From positions 186,001-250,000 of the forward strand of contig NZ_QJRP01000005.1 in NCBI RefSeq assembly GCF_003205295.1: a stretch of DNA of 64,000 nucleotides, given 5' to 3'. Numbering within the stretch: the first letter of the stretch is position 1; each line of letters begins with the position of its first letter. This DNA comes from Pseudomonas mosselii (GTDB lineage Bacteria; Pseudomonadota; Gammaproteobacteria; Pseudomonadales; Pseudomonadaceae). A program made the position numbers and the translations under genes. Of the stretch, positions 37,694 through 46,464 are shown in pieces. The notes below the pieces were generated by a model that was not told the origin of the DNA, ran no database searches, and saw only the letters and a program-made list of their open reading frames with translations.

Positions 37694-38863
37694 ATGAGCC
37701 CGCGTATCTGGCTGCTGGCCCTGGCGACATTCGCCACGGGCATGGCGGAAAACATCACGGTCGGCATCCTGCCGGCCCTGGCCGATGGCCTGCAGGTCCC
37801 GCTCGGGATCGCCGGGCAACTGACCACGGTCTTCTCCCTGAGCTTCGCCCTCGCCGCCCCCTTCTCCCCCCTGTTGACCACCCGTTTTCCGTTGCGTCGA
37901 TTGCTCTGCATCACCCTGGCCCTGTTCGCCTTGTGCAACCTCGCCGCAGCCCTGGCGCCGGGCTATACCTCACTGCTGCTCGCCCGCATCGGCATGGCCA
38001 TGACCAGCGCCCTCACCTGCCTGACCTGCACCCTGATGGCCACGCGCCTGGTACCCAAGGCCCTGCGTGGCCGTGCCATCGGGGTGATCTTCATGGGTAT
38101 TTGCAGCTCGCTGGTACTCGGCGTACCCGCCGGGATGCTGCTGTGCGATGTGCTGGGCTGGCGCGGGGTGTTCACCGGTCTGAGCCTGCTGGCGATCGCA
38201 GTGCTGCTGATGGCCTGGCGCGGATTGCCGCAACTGCAGAGCAGCGAACGCATCGCGCTGGGCAGCTACCTGCGGCATCTGCGTGACAGCCGCCTGGTGG
38301 CCGCCCAGGGCGTATCGCTGTTGATGATCGCCGGGCACTTCACGGTGTTCGCTTACCTCGCCCCCTATGCCCGACAGGTCGCCGACATACCGGTGCAGTG
38401 GCTGGCGGCCCTGTTCGCCGTCTTCGGTATCGCCGGCGTCTCGGGTGGCTATGTTGGCGGCTGGATGGCAGATCGGCTCGGCGCGGGCCGATCCATCGCG
38501 CTGGCGCCACTGCTCTATCTGGCCAGCTTGCTGGTACTGCCGTTGAGCACGGGCACGCCCTGGCTGTTCCTGCCGGCGATGATGCTCTGGGGCGGGCTGA
38601 GCTGGACCACTTCGCCGGTGGTGCAGAGCTACCTGGCGACCCGTGGCGCGGACACCTTCCCCGCCGGCATGAGCCTGAACATGTCGGCCATGCACCTGGG
38701 CGTCGGGCTCGGTTCGGCCATCGGCGGCGCGGTGATCACCGGGGCTACGCTGGCGGCCACCCCCTGGGCTGGCGCCGCGCTGACCGCGTTGGCGGCGGGC
38801 CTGGCGTTCTGGTCGGCGCGTCCACCTGCCGTGCCTGGCTTCAGCGAGCGCGAACCGGCTTAG
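37694..38863 (+). CDS. MFS transporter (drug/arabinose-efflux type)
   Basis: The protein has 389 residues with 12 hydrophobic segments predicted. GLQVPLGIAGQLTTVFSLSF and ARIGMAMTSALTCLTCTLMA are typical of the DHA1/AraJ type of proton-driven exporters. The start MSPRIWLLALATFATGMAEN has TCGGAGG upstream; the longer frame to 37616 is not supported. It converges on the LysR gene and the coding ends overlap by 23 bases. The substrate is unknown. Confidence 0.85.
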   Translation: MSPRIWLLALATFATGMAENITVGILPALADGLQVPLGIAGQLTTVFSLSFALAAPFSPLLTTRFPLRRLLCITLALFALCNLAAALAPGYTSLLLARIGMAMTSALTCLTCTLMATRLVPKALRGRAIGVIFMGICSSLVLGVPAGMLLCDVLGWRGVFTGLSLLAIAVLLMAWRGLPQLQSSERIALGSYLRHLRDSRLVAAQGVSLLMIAGHFTVFAYLAPYARQVADIPVQWLAALFAVFGIAGVSGGYVGGWMADRLGAGRSIALAPLLYLASLLVLPLSTGTPWLFLPAMMLWGGLSWTTSPVVQSYLATRGADTFPAGMSLNMSAMHLGVGLGSAIGGAVITGATLAATPWAGAALTALAAGLAFWSARPPAVPGFSEREPA

Positions 38864-39767
38864 CGGCCTGCTGCTCCTGCTCGAAGGCATCGGCCAGGTA
38901 GTCGATCAGCTTGCGCACTGCGGGCATCAACCCGCGTCGGGAAGGGAACAATGCCACCACCTCCCCTTCCCGGGGCGCCCAGTCGTCGAGGACATGCGCC
39001 AGCCGCCCGCTAGCCAGATCGTCGCGCACCGCCTCCTCGGGCAGCAGCACCACGCCCACGCCGGCCAGGGCGGCCTCGCGCAGTACCGCGAGGTCGTCCG
39101 ATACCACTCGGGGGCGATGGCGCACGGCAACCTCGGCGCCAGCAGGCCCCACCAGCATCCAGCTAGCGTCCTGCACATTGGCGCCCCAATTCAGGCTCGG
39201 CAGGACCTGGAGGCCTTCCGGCGACACGGGCCGCCCGTGTTCGGCCAACAGGCCCGGCGCGGCCACCAGGCACTGCCGGCTCGGGGCCAGGCGACGCATG
39301 ATCAGCTCACTGCTTTCCAATGGCTGGTGCTGCACGCTCAGCACCAGGTCGAAGCCCTCGCCGATCACATCCACCCGGCGGTTGTAGCTCTTGACCAGCA
39401 GCTCGACCACCGGGCATTGCGCCATGAAACTCGCCAGCATCGGCGCCAGGCGCGAATCGAGCAACGCGGTGCTGCTGGCCAGGCGCACGATGCCACGAGG
39501 TTCGGCGCGGTTACGCTCGACGGCATCCTCGGCGGCGACGGCCTGCTCGAGCATGCCCAGGCAATGGCGATAATACTCCAGGCCCACCTCGGTCACCTGG
39601 AACTGCCGCGTGGAGCGCTGGATCAGGCGCACACCCAGGCGCTCCTCGAGCTTGGCCACGCGCCGGCTGAGGCGTGACTTGGGCAGGCCAAGGATACGCC
39701 CGGCGGGCGCGAAGCCGCCGTGCTCCACCACCTTGGCGTAGAGATAAAGGTCGTTCAGGTCGAACAT
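38841..39767 (-). CDS. LysR-family transcriptional regulator
   Basis: The protein has 308 residues. The winged helix lies at MFDLNDLYLYAKVVEHGGFA to LPKSRLSRRVAKLEERLG, followed by a typical effector domain. I start it at ATG 39767 because the family begins so. An ATG at 39809 that overlaps the HlyD-gene stop (ATGA) would add 14 residues and is possible. It lies last in the FUSC-DUF1656-HlyD operon rather than divergent from its target. It probably regulates this efflux operon. Confidence 0.88.
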   Translation of the reverse strand: MFDLNDLYLYAKVVEHGGFAPAGRILGLPKSRLSRRVAKLEERLGVRLIQRSTRQFQVTEVGLEYYRHCLGMLEQAVAAEDAVERNRAEPRGIVRLASSTALLDSRLAPMLASFMAQCPVVELLVKSYNRRVDVIGEGFDLVLSVQHQPLESSELIMRRLAPSRQCLVAAPGLLAEHGRPVSPEGLQVLPSLNWGANVQDASWMLVGPAGAEVAVRHRPRVVSDDLAVLREAALAGVGVVLLPEEAVRDDLASGRLAHVLDDWAPREGEVVALFPSRRGLMPAVRKLIDYLADAFEQEQQAAKPVRAR

Positions 39768-39805
39768 CGGCAACACTCGTCCACGGCTCACTGCTGCATC
39801 ATCCG

Positions 39806-40759
39806 TCATTCTTCGAGGATCGTCACAGTGGCGGTGGTCCCGGCCCGCAAAGGAGGCGCCTCGGCAGCCTGGGGCTCCAGGCGCAGGCGTACCGGCACGC
39901 GCTGGGCCAGCTTGACCCAGGTGTAGTTCGGGTTGACGTTGGCCAGCAGGCGGTTGCCCGGCTGGTTCTCACGGTCGGTGATGGCGTAGGCGATGCTCTC
40001 CACCGTGCCCTGCAACGCCTGGCCATTCATCAGCACGATGCGCGCCCGGCTGCCGACGGCGATGCGCGGCAGCTTGGTCTCTTCGAAGTAGCCACTGACA
40101 TGGAACGAATCGCTGTCCACCAGCGCCAGCAACGCGGCACCCGGTTGCGCGAAGTCGCCCTGACGGGTCAGCAGGTTGGTGACATGACCATTGACCGGCG
40201 CCAGCACCTCGGTGCGCTGCAGGTCGAGCTGTGCCTGTTCCAGCGTGGCTTCGGCCAGTTGCACATTGGCTTGCGCCAGGCCGAGGCTGGACTGCTCGCG
40301 CAGCAGGTCGGCCTGGGCCACAGCCACATCAGTCTTGGACTTTTCCCACTCCTCGGCGGAAATGGCCGACAGTGACTGCAGCTTGCCGCGGCGCTGTTCC
40401 TCGCTGCGCCGCTGCTTGAGCAACGCCTGGTTGGCGACGATGTTCGCCTGCGACTGCCCCAAGGCTGCCCGTGCCACCTCGACCGCGCGCCGGGCATGCA
40501 GCACGGCCAGTTCATAGCGCGCCGGGTCGATGCGCAACAGCAGGTCGCCCTTGTGCACGAACTGATTGTCCCGCACCGGCAGGGCGACGATCCGGCCGCT
40601 GACCTCCGCGGCCAGGGTGACCACATCGGCCCGCACCCGTGCGTCGCGGGTCCAGGGCGCCTGGGTATAGTGCGTCCAGGCCAGCCAGCCCAGCACGATG
40701 GCAACGGCCAGCATGACCAGGGTCAGGCTGCGCGACAACAGCGGCTTGATCGACGACAT
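39806..40759 (-). CDS. HlyD-family periplasmic adaptor (AaeA/EmrA-like)
   Basis: The protein has 317 residues with one N-terminal membrane anchor (LVMLAVAIVLGWLAWTHYTQ). The lipoyl halves VVTLAAEVSGRIVALPVRDN and VLAPVNGHVTNLLTRQGDF flank a coiled-coil hairpin. It should bridge the FUSC inner-membrane pump to an outer-membrane channel, none of which is encoded nearby. It sits one base after DUF1656. Confidence 0.9.
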   Translation of the reverse strand: MSSIKPLLSRSLTLVMLAVAIVLGWLAWTHYTQAPWTRDARVRADVVTLAAEVSGRIVALPVRDNQFVHKGDLLLRIDPARYELAVLHARRAVEVARAALGQSQANIVANQALLKQRRSEEQRRGKLQSLSAISAEEWEKSKTDVAVAQADLLREQSSLGLAQANVQLAEATLEQAQLDLQRTEVLAPVNGHVTNLLTRQGDFAQPGAALLALVDSDSFHVSGYFEETKLPRIAVGSRARIVLMNGQALQGTVESIAYAITDRENQPGNRLLANVNPNYTWVKLAQRVPVRLRLEPQAAEAPPLRAGTTATVTILEE

Positions 40760-40966
40760 CTACCTGCTCACTCCCATCCACAACAACAAGGCCGCGCAAA
40801 TCGCGGTGTACAAGGCACCCTGGAACAGCGCCGGATGCCAGACGAATGCCAGCACGCCCACCCGGCGCAACAAGGCATCGACCAGCACAAACAACGGCAG
40901 CGCCAGTAGCAGCGCCTGGGCGATGGGCGGCAGGTAGACCCCGCCCACCTCGAAATCAATGGGCAT
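40760..40966 (-). CDS. DUF1656 small membrane protein (AaeX-like)
   Basis: The protein has 68 residues with two hydrophobic segments (AQALLLALPLFVLVDALL and ALYTAICAALLLWMG). It starts MPIDFEVGGVYLPP, the DUF1656 pattern. E. coli AaeX is the equivalent in the aae efflux operon. It overlaps FUSC by 11 bases and abuts the HlyD gene. Its role is not defined. Confidence 0.9.
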   Translation of the reverse strand: MPIDFEVGGVYLPPIAQALLLALPLFVLVDALLRRVGVLAFVWHPALFQGALYTAICAALLLWMGVSR

Positions 40967-43112
40967 TGGCCACCTCCGAAATCAGCCGTGCGCCTTTAGG
41001 CTCCAGCACTCGGCGATAGCGCGTCAGCAACTGCCCAGCCACCGCCAGGGCCACCCGCAGGATGAACAGCCGACGCAAGACATCACGCTCCATTGGCCCT
41101 GGCGCGCCATGCAGGGCATCGAGCGCCTGCGTGTGGTCATCCAGCTCACGCAAAAGCGGGTCGAGCTCCACTGCTCCCTGGCCACCGATGAAATCGGCAA
41201 TGCCCTGCAGGCTTTCCCGCAATCGAGCGCGGGTTGCCGACGGCAATGCCAGGCCACTGTCGCACAGGGTGCGCGCCTGGCCCAGGGCGATGGCCAACGC
41301 CGGACACACCAGCGCACACTCGACGCGCTCGCGGGAAGCCATGTCCGGGGCGGCCGGCAGTAGACCGATCAATGCCGACAGGCGATCAAGCAACAGGCTC
41401 TCGAAGGCGAACTGCCCTGCCAGCGAACCGCTCCCGAGCACCTGGCGGCGCACATCCTCACGGGTCTGGCGAAACAATCGGGCGATGCGTTTCTGCGCAT
41501 TGAACGGAAAGACCAGCGCGAACACGGCCATCGCCAGCACCCCGGCCACCAGGTAGCCACCGGCGAACTCGAACCACTGGATGTCGCTGTTGTGATAGGC
41601 CCCGATATTCTGCGGCCCGATCATCAGCAGGCTGATCAGACCGATGCCCATGCCGATCCCCGCGGTCATCGGGTTGGCCAGGCCGACGGCCGCCAGGTAC
41701 AGCAACGGTGCCAGGCACAGGGCAAGCATCTCGAAGTCGGTGAACAGCGGCAGCAGGGCGAACTGATAGAGCGCGGACAAGCCCATGCCCACCAACAGCC
41801 CGCGGTTGTAGTTCTGGCTGGCCAGCAGCGGTCGGGGCAAGGTCGCCATCAGCGAACACATCACACCCATCAGGATCACCGCCGAACGCGCACCATCCCA
41901 GGCGCTCTCGATCCACAACCCGCCGATCAGCAACAGGGCCAGGCAGGCGCGCACGGCGTTCATCGCCGCCAGCGGCCAGTCCAGGTGCAAGGCGCTGGCG
42001 CGCCCCAGTTGCTGGGGACAACTGGCCAGACGGCCCTGCTGGATCGCCTCGTTCAGCTCGATCAGCTCGTCCAGTTGCTGCAGCAGGCGCGCCTGCTCCC
42101 AGCGCAAGGCCCAGGCCAGGGCACGCAGGTGCGGGGGCAGCGGCTCGTTGAGAAACTCGGCGCGATCGGCGGCGTCATCGAAGCCCTTGTGCAGGGTGCG
42201 CAGGGCCTCGCGGTCCGCTGCCGAGAGCGCCATACCGTCACGTGCCAGCGCATCCAGGCTCGCCAGTTCGGCGTCGCGCAGCAGCTGGATATCCGCGGGC
42301 AGCGGCCCCTGCCAGTGCGCCTTGATCAGCTCACGCTGCTGACGCAGCACCAGCAGTCGCGAAACCAGCAGCACCAGCTGGTTGGCGAACAGTTGCACCA
42401 GCCCATCGCCGCTGCGCAGGTGCGGGGCATCGAAGTACAGGTGCCGACGCAACCCCTCCAGCGCGCTGACCTCGGCGATCAACCGGGCCTGACGCTGACC
42501 GAATGCGGCCTCGTCCTCTTCGGTGCGGATCACCTCGGCGGCATGCTGGGCGATCAGTTTCAGCAGGCTGTCGACTTTGGCGAAATAGCTGTTGGCCACC
42601 GCCTGCGGGCGGGCCGTCAGCAGGCTGACCACGGCCACGCAGGCCACCGCCAGCAAGGTCTCGGTAACCCGTGTAACGGCCAGCATGAAGGTGCCCTCGG
42701 GCTCGGGTACGGCCAGCATGGCCACCACCACCGCGGTAAAGCCGCTGAGCACGAAGGCATGGGAATCGGTATAGCGCAGCAAGGTGCCACCGGCGGTGCA
42801 CAGCCCCAGCCACAGCGCCAGGCTGACCAGCAGGGTGTACGGCATCTGCGCGAACAACGCCATCAGCAGCACGGCCACCGCCGCGCCGACCACGGTGCCG
42901 AGCACCTGCGCGAGGCTGCGCTTGAGGGTCATGCCGGCCAGCGGCAGGCTGATGATGATCACTGTCATCAGCGCCCATTTCGGTTGTTCCAGGTCGAACA
43001 CGAACGCCAGGTAGAGACACAGCAGGCCCGCCACCACCGTGCGCAGCGCGAACAGCAGCACATCGCGTCCGGGGCGCAGGGCAAGCCTGAAATAGGCAAT
43101 CAGTGGAGCCAT
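40956..43112 (-). CDS. FUSC-family inner-membrane efflux protein (AaeB-like)
   Basis: The protein has 718 residues. Two sets of membrane helices (about 20-170 and 385-530) flank soluble regions, the layout of the fusaric-acid resistance/AaeB family. Members export aromatic carboxylic acids. It is first gene of the operon; GAGG precedes the ATG by 7 bases. The promoter should be near 43113-43172, directly after the upstream hydrolase. Confidence 0.9.
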   Translation of the reverse strand: MAPLIAYFRLALRPGRDVLLFALRTVVAGLLCLYLAFVFDLEQPKWALMTVIIISLPLAGMTLKRSLAQVLGTVVGAAVAVLLMALFAQMPYTLLVSLALWLGLCTAGGTLLRYTDSHAFVLSGFTAVVVAMLAVPEPEGTFMLAVTRVTETLLAVACVAVVSLLTARPQAVANSYFAKVDSLLKLIAQHAAEVIRTEEDEAAFGQRQARLIAEVSALEGLRRHLYFDAPHLRSGDGLVQLFANQLVLLVSRLLVLRQQRELIKAHWQGPLPADIQLLRDAELASLDALARDGMALSAADREALRTLHKGFDDAADRAEFLNEPLPPHLRALAWALRWEQARLLQQLDELIELNEAIQQGRLASCPQQLGRASALHLDWPLAAMNAVRACLALLLIGGLWIESAWDGARSAVILMGVMCSLMATLPRPLLASQNYNRGLLVGMGLSALYQFALLPLFTDFEMLALCLAPLLYLAAVGLANPMTAGIGMGIGLISLLMIGPQNIGAYHNSDIQWFEFAGGYLVAGVLAMAVFALVFPFNAQKRIARLFRQTREDVRRQVLGSGSLAGQFAFESLLLDRLSALIGLLPAAPDMASRERVECALVCPALAIALGQARTLCDSGLALPSATRARLRESLQGIADFIGGQGAVELDPLLRELDDHTQALDALHGAPGPMERDVLRRLFILRVALAVAGQLLTRYRRVLEPKGARLISEVANAH

Positions 43113-43172
43113 CCATTACCTCGTAACCGACAAGGCGGGTCCGGGCCCCGGCACCGGGGCCCGGACACACCG

Positions 43173-43793
43173 TCACTTGGCCAGCTTGCTGTAGCTGGTC
43201 ATCAGGTTACGGTAGTCGGGAATGTGGTTGGAGAACAACGTGCCCAAGCCTTCGATGTCGTTGCGCCAGTCGCGGTGCAGCTCGCAGGCCACGCCGAACC
43301 AGGTCATCAGCTGGGCGCCGGCGGCCTCCATGCGACGCCAGGCCGAGTCGCGGGTCAGCTCGTTGAAGGTGCCGGAGGCGTCGGTCACCACGAACACATC
43401 GAAACCCTCCTCCAGCGCCGACAGCGCCGGGAAAGCCACGCACACCTCGGTGACCACGCCGGCGATGATCAGCTGCTTCTTGCCGGTGGCCTTCACCGCC
43501 TTGACGAAGTCCTCGTTGTCCCAGGCGTTGATGTTGCCGGGACGGGCGATGTAGGGCGCGTCGGGGAATTGCTCCTTGAGCTCGGGCACTAGCGGGCCGT
43601 TGGGACCGGTCTCGAAGCTGGTGGTTAGGATGGTCGGCAGCTTGAAGTATTTGGCCAGGTCGGCCAGCGCCAGCACGTTGTTCTTGAACCGGTCCGGGTC
43701 GATATCGCGCACCAGCGACAGCAAACCGGTCTGGTGATCGACCAGCAGGACTGCGGCGTTGTTCTTGTCCAGACGCTTGTATTGGAATGCCAT
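43173..43793 (-). CDS. Isochorismatase-like hydrolase (YcaC family)
   Basis: The protein has 206 residues. D19 (LLVDHQTGLL) and C118 (GVVTEVCVAFPALSA) are the expected catalytic residues of the cysteine-hydrolase fold. The signature ARPGNINAWDNEDFVKAVK identifies the YcaC subgroup, whose physiological substrate is unknown. It lies 60 bases before the FUSC operon and 36 after a paralogue, all on one strand. Confidence 0.9.
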   Translation of the reverse strand: MAFQYKRLDKNNAAVLLVDHQTGLLSLVRDIDPDRFKNNVLALADLAKYFKLPTILTTSFETGPNGPLVPELKEQFPDAPYIARPGNINAWDNEDFVKAVKATGKKQLIIAGVVTEVCVAFPALSALEEGFDVFVVTDASGTFNELTRDSAWRRMEAAGAQLMTWFGVACELHRDWRNDIEGLGTLFSNHIPDYRNLMTSYSKLAK

Positions 43794-43829
43794 GGTGGAT
43801 CTCCTTGCTTGGATAGGGAACAGCCAGAT

Positions 43830-44519
43830 TCAGTTGCGTTGCGAGTCTAGTTGCTCATGACCGGTGACGACGGCCTGGGCCTTGGTGTAGCTCTCGATCA
43901 GCAGTTGGTAGTGCGGGAACACCGCGCTGTAGGCCTCGGCCCACTGGGCGGCGTCAGGGCGGTTCCAGGTGCGTTGGACCTCGGAGCAGACGGCGGCGGT
44001 GTCCATCGGCACCACGCCGGCCTGGACCACCCGCGCCAGGGTCACTTCCTGGGCCATCTTGGAGTAGGTGCCTGACGCATCGATGACAGCGAACACCTGG
44101 TAGCCGGCGGCCACCGCGCTGATGCTGGGGAAGGCCATGCAAACGCTGGTGATGGTACCGGCGATGATCAGCTGCTTGCGCCCGGTGGCCTTCACCGCGG
44201 CGACGAACTCGGGATTGTCCCAGGCGTTGATCTCACCCTTGCGGGCCACGTATTGCGCATGTGGCGCGGCCTCGTGGATTTCCGGGATCAACGGGCCGTT
44301 GGGGCCCTGGGGTACCGAGGCGGTGGTGATGACCGGGATCTTCGCCAGGCTGGCGACCTTGGCCAGGGTGATGGCATTGGCCCGCAGCTCGGTCATGGGC
44401 ATGTCCTTGACCGTCTGGAACAGGCCGCTCTGGTGGTCGATCAGCAGCATGGTGGCGTTGTCGGGGTCGATGCGTGGCACCTGGCCTTCGAAGTTGGCGG
44501 CTTGCGAGAAATTGCTCAT
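43830..44519 (-). CDS. Isochorismatase-like hydrolase, second copy
   Basis: The protein has 229 residues and is clearly a paralogue of the preceding gene: D28 ([10 protein letters not shown]), [17 protein letters not shown] and C127 ([14 protein letters not shown]). It has a longer N-terminus ([20 protein letters not shown]) and C-terminal tail. AAGGAGAG is 5 bases before the ATG at 44519; the longer frame to 44582 is not supported. Tandem paralogues upstream of an aromatic-acid pump suggest action on a related compound. The 260 bases to the Fic gene show nothing I can name. Confidence 0.88.
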   Translation of the reverse strand: MSNFSQAANFEGQVPRIDPDNATMLLIDHQSGLFQTVKDMPMTELRANAITLAKVASLAKIPVITTASVPQGPNGPLIPEIHEAAPHAQYVARKGEINAWDNPEFVAAVKATGRKQLIIAGTITSVCMAFPSISAVAAGYQVFAVIDASGTYSKMAQEVTLARVVQAGVVPMDTAAVCSEVQRTWNRPDAAQWAEAYSAVFPHYQLLIESYTKAQAVVTGHEQLDSQRN

Positions 44520-44779
44520 CGTTCTCTCCTTCAGGTGTGGAGAACAGGCCATCCTGGCCGCTGCGGTCTGGCCGCGCCCCACACATCCACAGTGGGGACT
44601 ATGAGAGTAGGCAACGCAGGCTGAACGAAGCGACCGTCAGTCGGCGGGCCGTGGGAGATGCCCGTGCGGCCTGGGGCCAGACGGGCGACAGGGCTAACGG
44701 TAGAGAGGAGAGACGCGGGCCGGTAGGCCCATGGGTGAACCCTCAGAGTTCTACCTGAAGAACAGTGAGGCGGGCGCCG

Positions 44780-45769
44780 CTATCGTGAGGTACGACGATA
44801 TTGCTGCATCGGACTGCGCGGGGCTGCCGGATCGGTCATCTCGATCAGACCGGCCGCCAGCGCCGGTTTGAGGTAGTTCGCTCTGAAGGTATGCCGATGA
44901 GACAGCTCGAGGCGCTCCATCAGTTCATTGGCGCGCAGCGCGACACCCGGTTTCAGAACCTCCAGTAATCGTGCTACTTGGTCGGTTACTTGGTCGGTTA
45001 CTTGGTCGGTCTCACTCGCCTCGGCCAATGCCTGCCGCAGTGCCTGGAGCATGAACTCGACAAAGGGCGTGGCCTCGCCAGCCTGATCCGCAGCCGCCAA
45101 GGCACCGTAGTACGCCTCCTGCTGGGCACAGATCACCGACTCCACCGGCAGGTAGGCGAGTACCGGGCGCCAGTGGCTCAGTATCAGCGTCTGCCACAGA
45201 CGCCCCATCCGCCCGTTGCCATCGGCGAAAGGATGGATGAACTCGAATTCGTAATGAAAGACGCAGCTGCTGATCAACGGGTGCCAGTCACTGGCGCCCA
45301 GCCAACGCAGCAGGTCATGCATCAGCGGCTGCAAGCGACTGGCAGGCGGTGCCATGTGCAACAGGCGCTGGCCGCGATAGATGCCGACACCTCCTTGGCG
45401 AAACTGACCGGCGTCATCGATCAACCCCATCATCAGCAGCTTGTGGGCAGCCAGCAGATCAGCCTGACGCTCGGGCAGCCAGCCGCTCATCGCTTCATAG
45501 GTGGCAAAGGCATTGCGCACCTCCTGGATTTCACGCGGCAGGCCGAGTACCCGCTTCCCTTCCAGAACCGCAGTGACCTGTTCGACGCTCAGTGTATTGT
45601 TTTCGATCGCCAGCGAGGCCTGGATGGTACGAATGCGGTTGCCCCGGCGCAGTTGCGGGGTAAGCGCCACTTCCCGATTAGCCGTAAGTGCACCCACCTG
45701 CTCGCTGATATCGGCAACCAGCGCCAGCATGCGCGGTGTCACGGTCAGTGGCGGCAGATACTGGCTCAT
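44780..45769 (-). CDS. Fic-family protein (AMPylation type)
   Basis: The protein has 329 residues. The core HPFADGNGRMGR at 179-190 carries the catalytic H and the GNGR phosphate-binding loop of adenylyl-transferring Fic proteins. SLAIEN at 52-57 is the inhibitory [S/T]-x3-E-[G/N] motif, located N-terminally, so the enzyme is probably self-inhibited (class II). After the core there is a TDQVTDQVTDQV repeat and a winged-helix-like C-terminus (ANELMERLELSHRHTFR). This DNA-binding-like end is common in solitary chromosomal Fic proteins. No antitoxin gene is next to it. Confidence 0.9.
   Translation of the reverse strand: MSQYLPPLTVTPRMLALVADISEQVGALTANREVALTPQLRRGNRIRTIQASLAIENNTLSVEQVTAVLEGKRVLGLPREIQEVRNAFATYEAMSGWLPERQADLLAAHKLLMMGLIDDAGQFRQGGVGIYRGQRLLHMAPPASRLQPLMHDLLRWLGASDWHPLISSCVFHYEFEFIHPFADGNGRMGRLWQTLILSHWRPVLAYLPVESVICAQQEAYYGALAAADQAGEATPFVEFMLQALRQALAEASETDQVTDQVTDQVARLLEVLKPGVALRANELMERLELSHRHTFRANYLKPALAAGLIEMTDPAAPRSPMQQYRRTSR
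44976..45011. repeat. Three 12-bp tandem repeats inside the Fic gene
   Basis: ACTTGGTCGGTT occurs three times without interruption, with the last base changed in the third copy. It encodes TDQV three times between the Fic core and the C-terminal domain. Copy number can change without shifting the frame. Confidence 0.95.
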
Positions 45770-45989
45770 GGGGAATGTCCATCGGGTCTGAAAGCGTGGG
45801 AATGATCGTGAAGCTTGATGACGTCAAGGCTGTCGACACCTTAGCCAGTGGCAACACCCGGGTAAAGCACAGCACCCCATTGGTTCACGATTTCCTGAAC
45901 TGATTATTTGCCCACAGCGATTTTTCCCCTCGCCCACCGCCACCAGAATCGCTTCACCAACAATCACAATAAACCGTGAGGCCACTCCC

Positions 45990-46379
45990 GTGGACCAGAC
46001 ACTCCAGGTACGGCAGGCCGCCGCCGACCTCGTTGCCGCCTTCGCCAGCAACGACACCGCCCGCTACTTCGCCTGCTTCAGCGAAGACGCCACCTTTCTT
46101 TTCCACACCGTGCCGCAACCGCTGCTGTCACGCCGCGCCTATGAAGAACTCTGGGCCAGCTGGCAGGCAGACGGATTCGCCGTGCTCGGCTGTGAGTCCA
46201 GCAACGCGCAGGTGGGCCTGCAGGGCGACGTGGCGATCTTCATGCACGATGTGGCCACGCGCCTGCGCGTGGCCGGCGAAACCCTCGACCTGAACGAGCG
46301 CGAGACCATCGTCTTCCGCTTGCACGGGGAACGCTGGCTGGCCTGCCACGAGCACCTGTCGGTCATCTCGCCGGCCTGA
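45990..46379 (+). CDS. NTF2-like/SnoaL-fold protein
   Basis: The protein has 129 residues from a GTG at 45990 (GAGG 7 bases upstream). The pattern AAADLVAAFASNDTARYFACFS with SEDATFLFHTVP is the nuclear transport factor 2 fold of DUF4440/YybH proteins. Many bind small hydrophobic or aromatic molecules, and some are isomerases. It is first of three genes with a permease and an aldehyde dehydrogenase, suggesting a role in handling their substrate. The 220 bases upstream contain GTTCA-N8-TGAAC at 45883-45900, a possible operator. Confidence 0.75.
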   Translation: MDQTLQVRQAAADLVAAFASNDTARYFACFSEDATFLFHTVPQPLLSRRAYEELWASWQADGFAVLGCESSNAQVGLQGDVAIFMHDVATRLRVAGETLDLNERETIVFRLHGERWLACHEHLSVISPA

Positions 46380-46464
46380 TTCCCTTAAGCGGCCCTGCCG
46401 CACTGCCATCGCACCCACAACAAGGCCGCCCGACGGCCGACAACATTCGCGCTGGAGCACCACC

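Noticed and set aside
38841-38863. Frameshift or assembly fault where the MFS and LysR coding ends overlap
   Set aside because: Both proteins end naturally; a 23-base tail-to-tail overlap is common in compact genomes.
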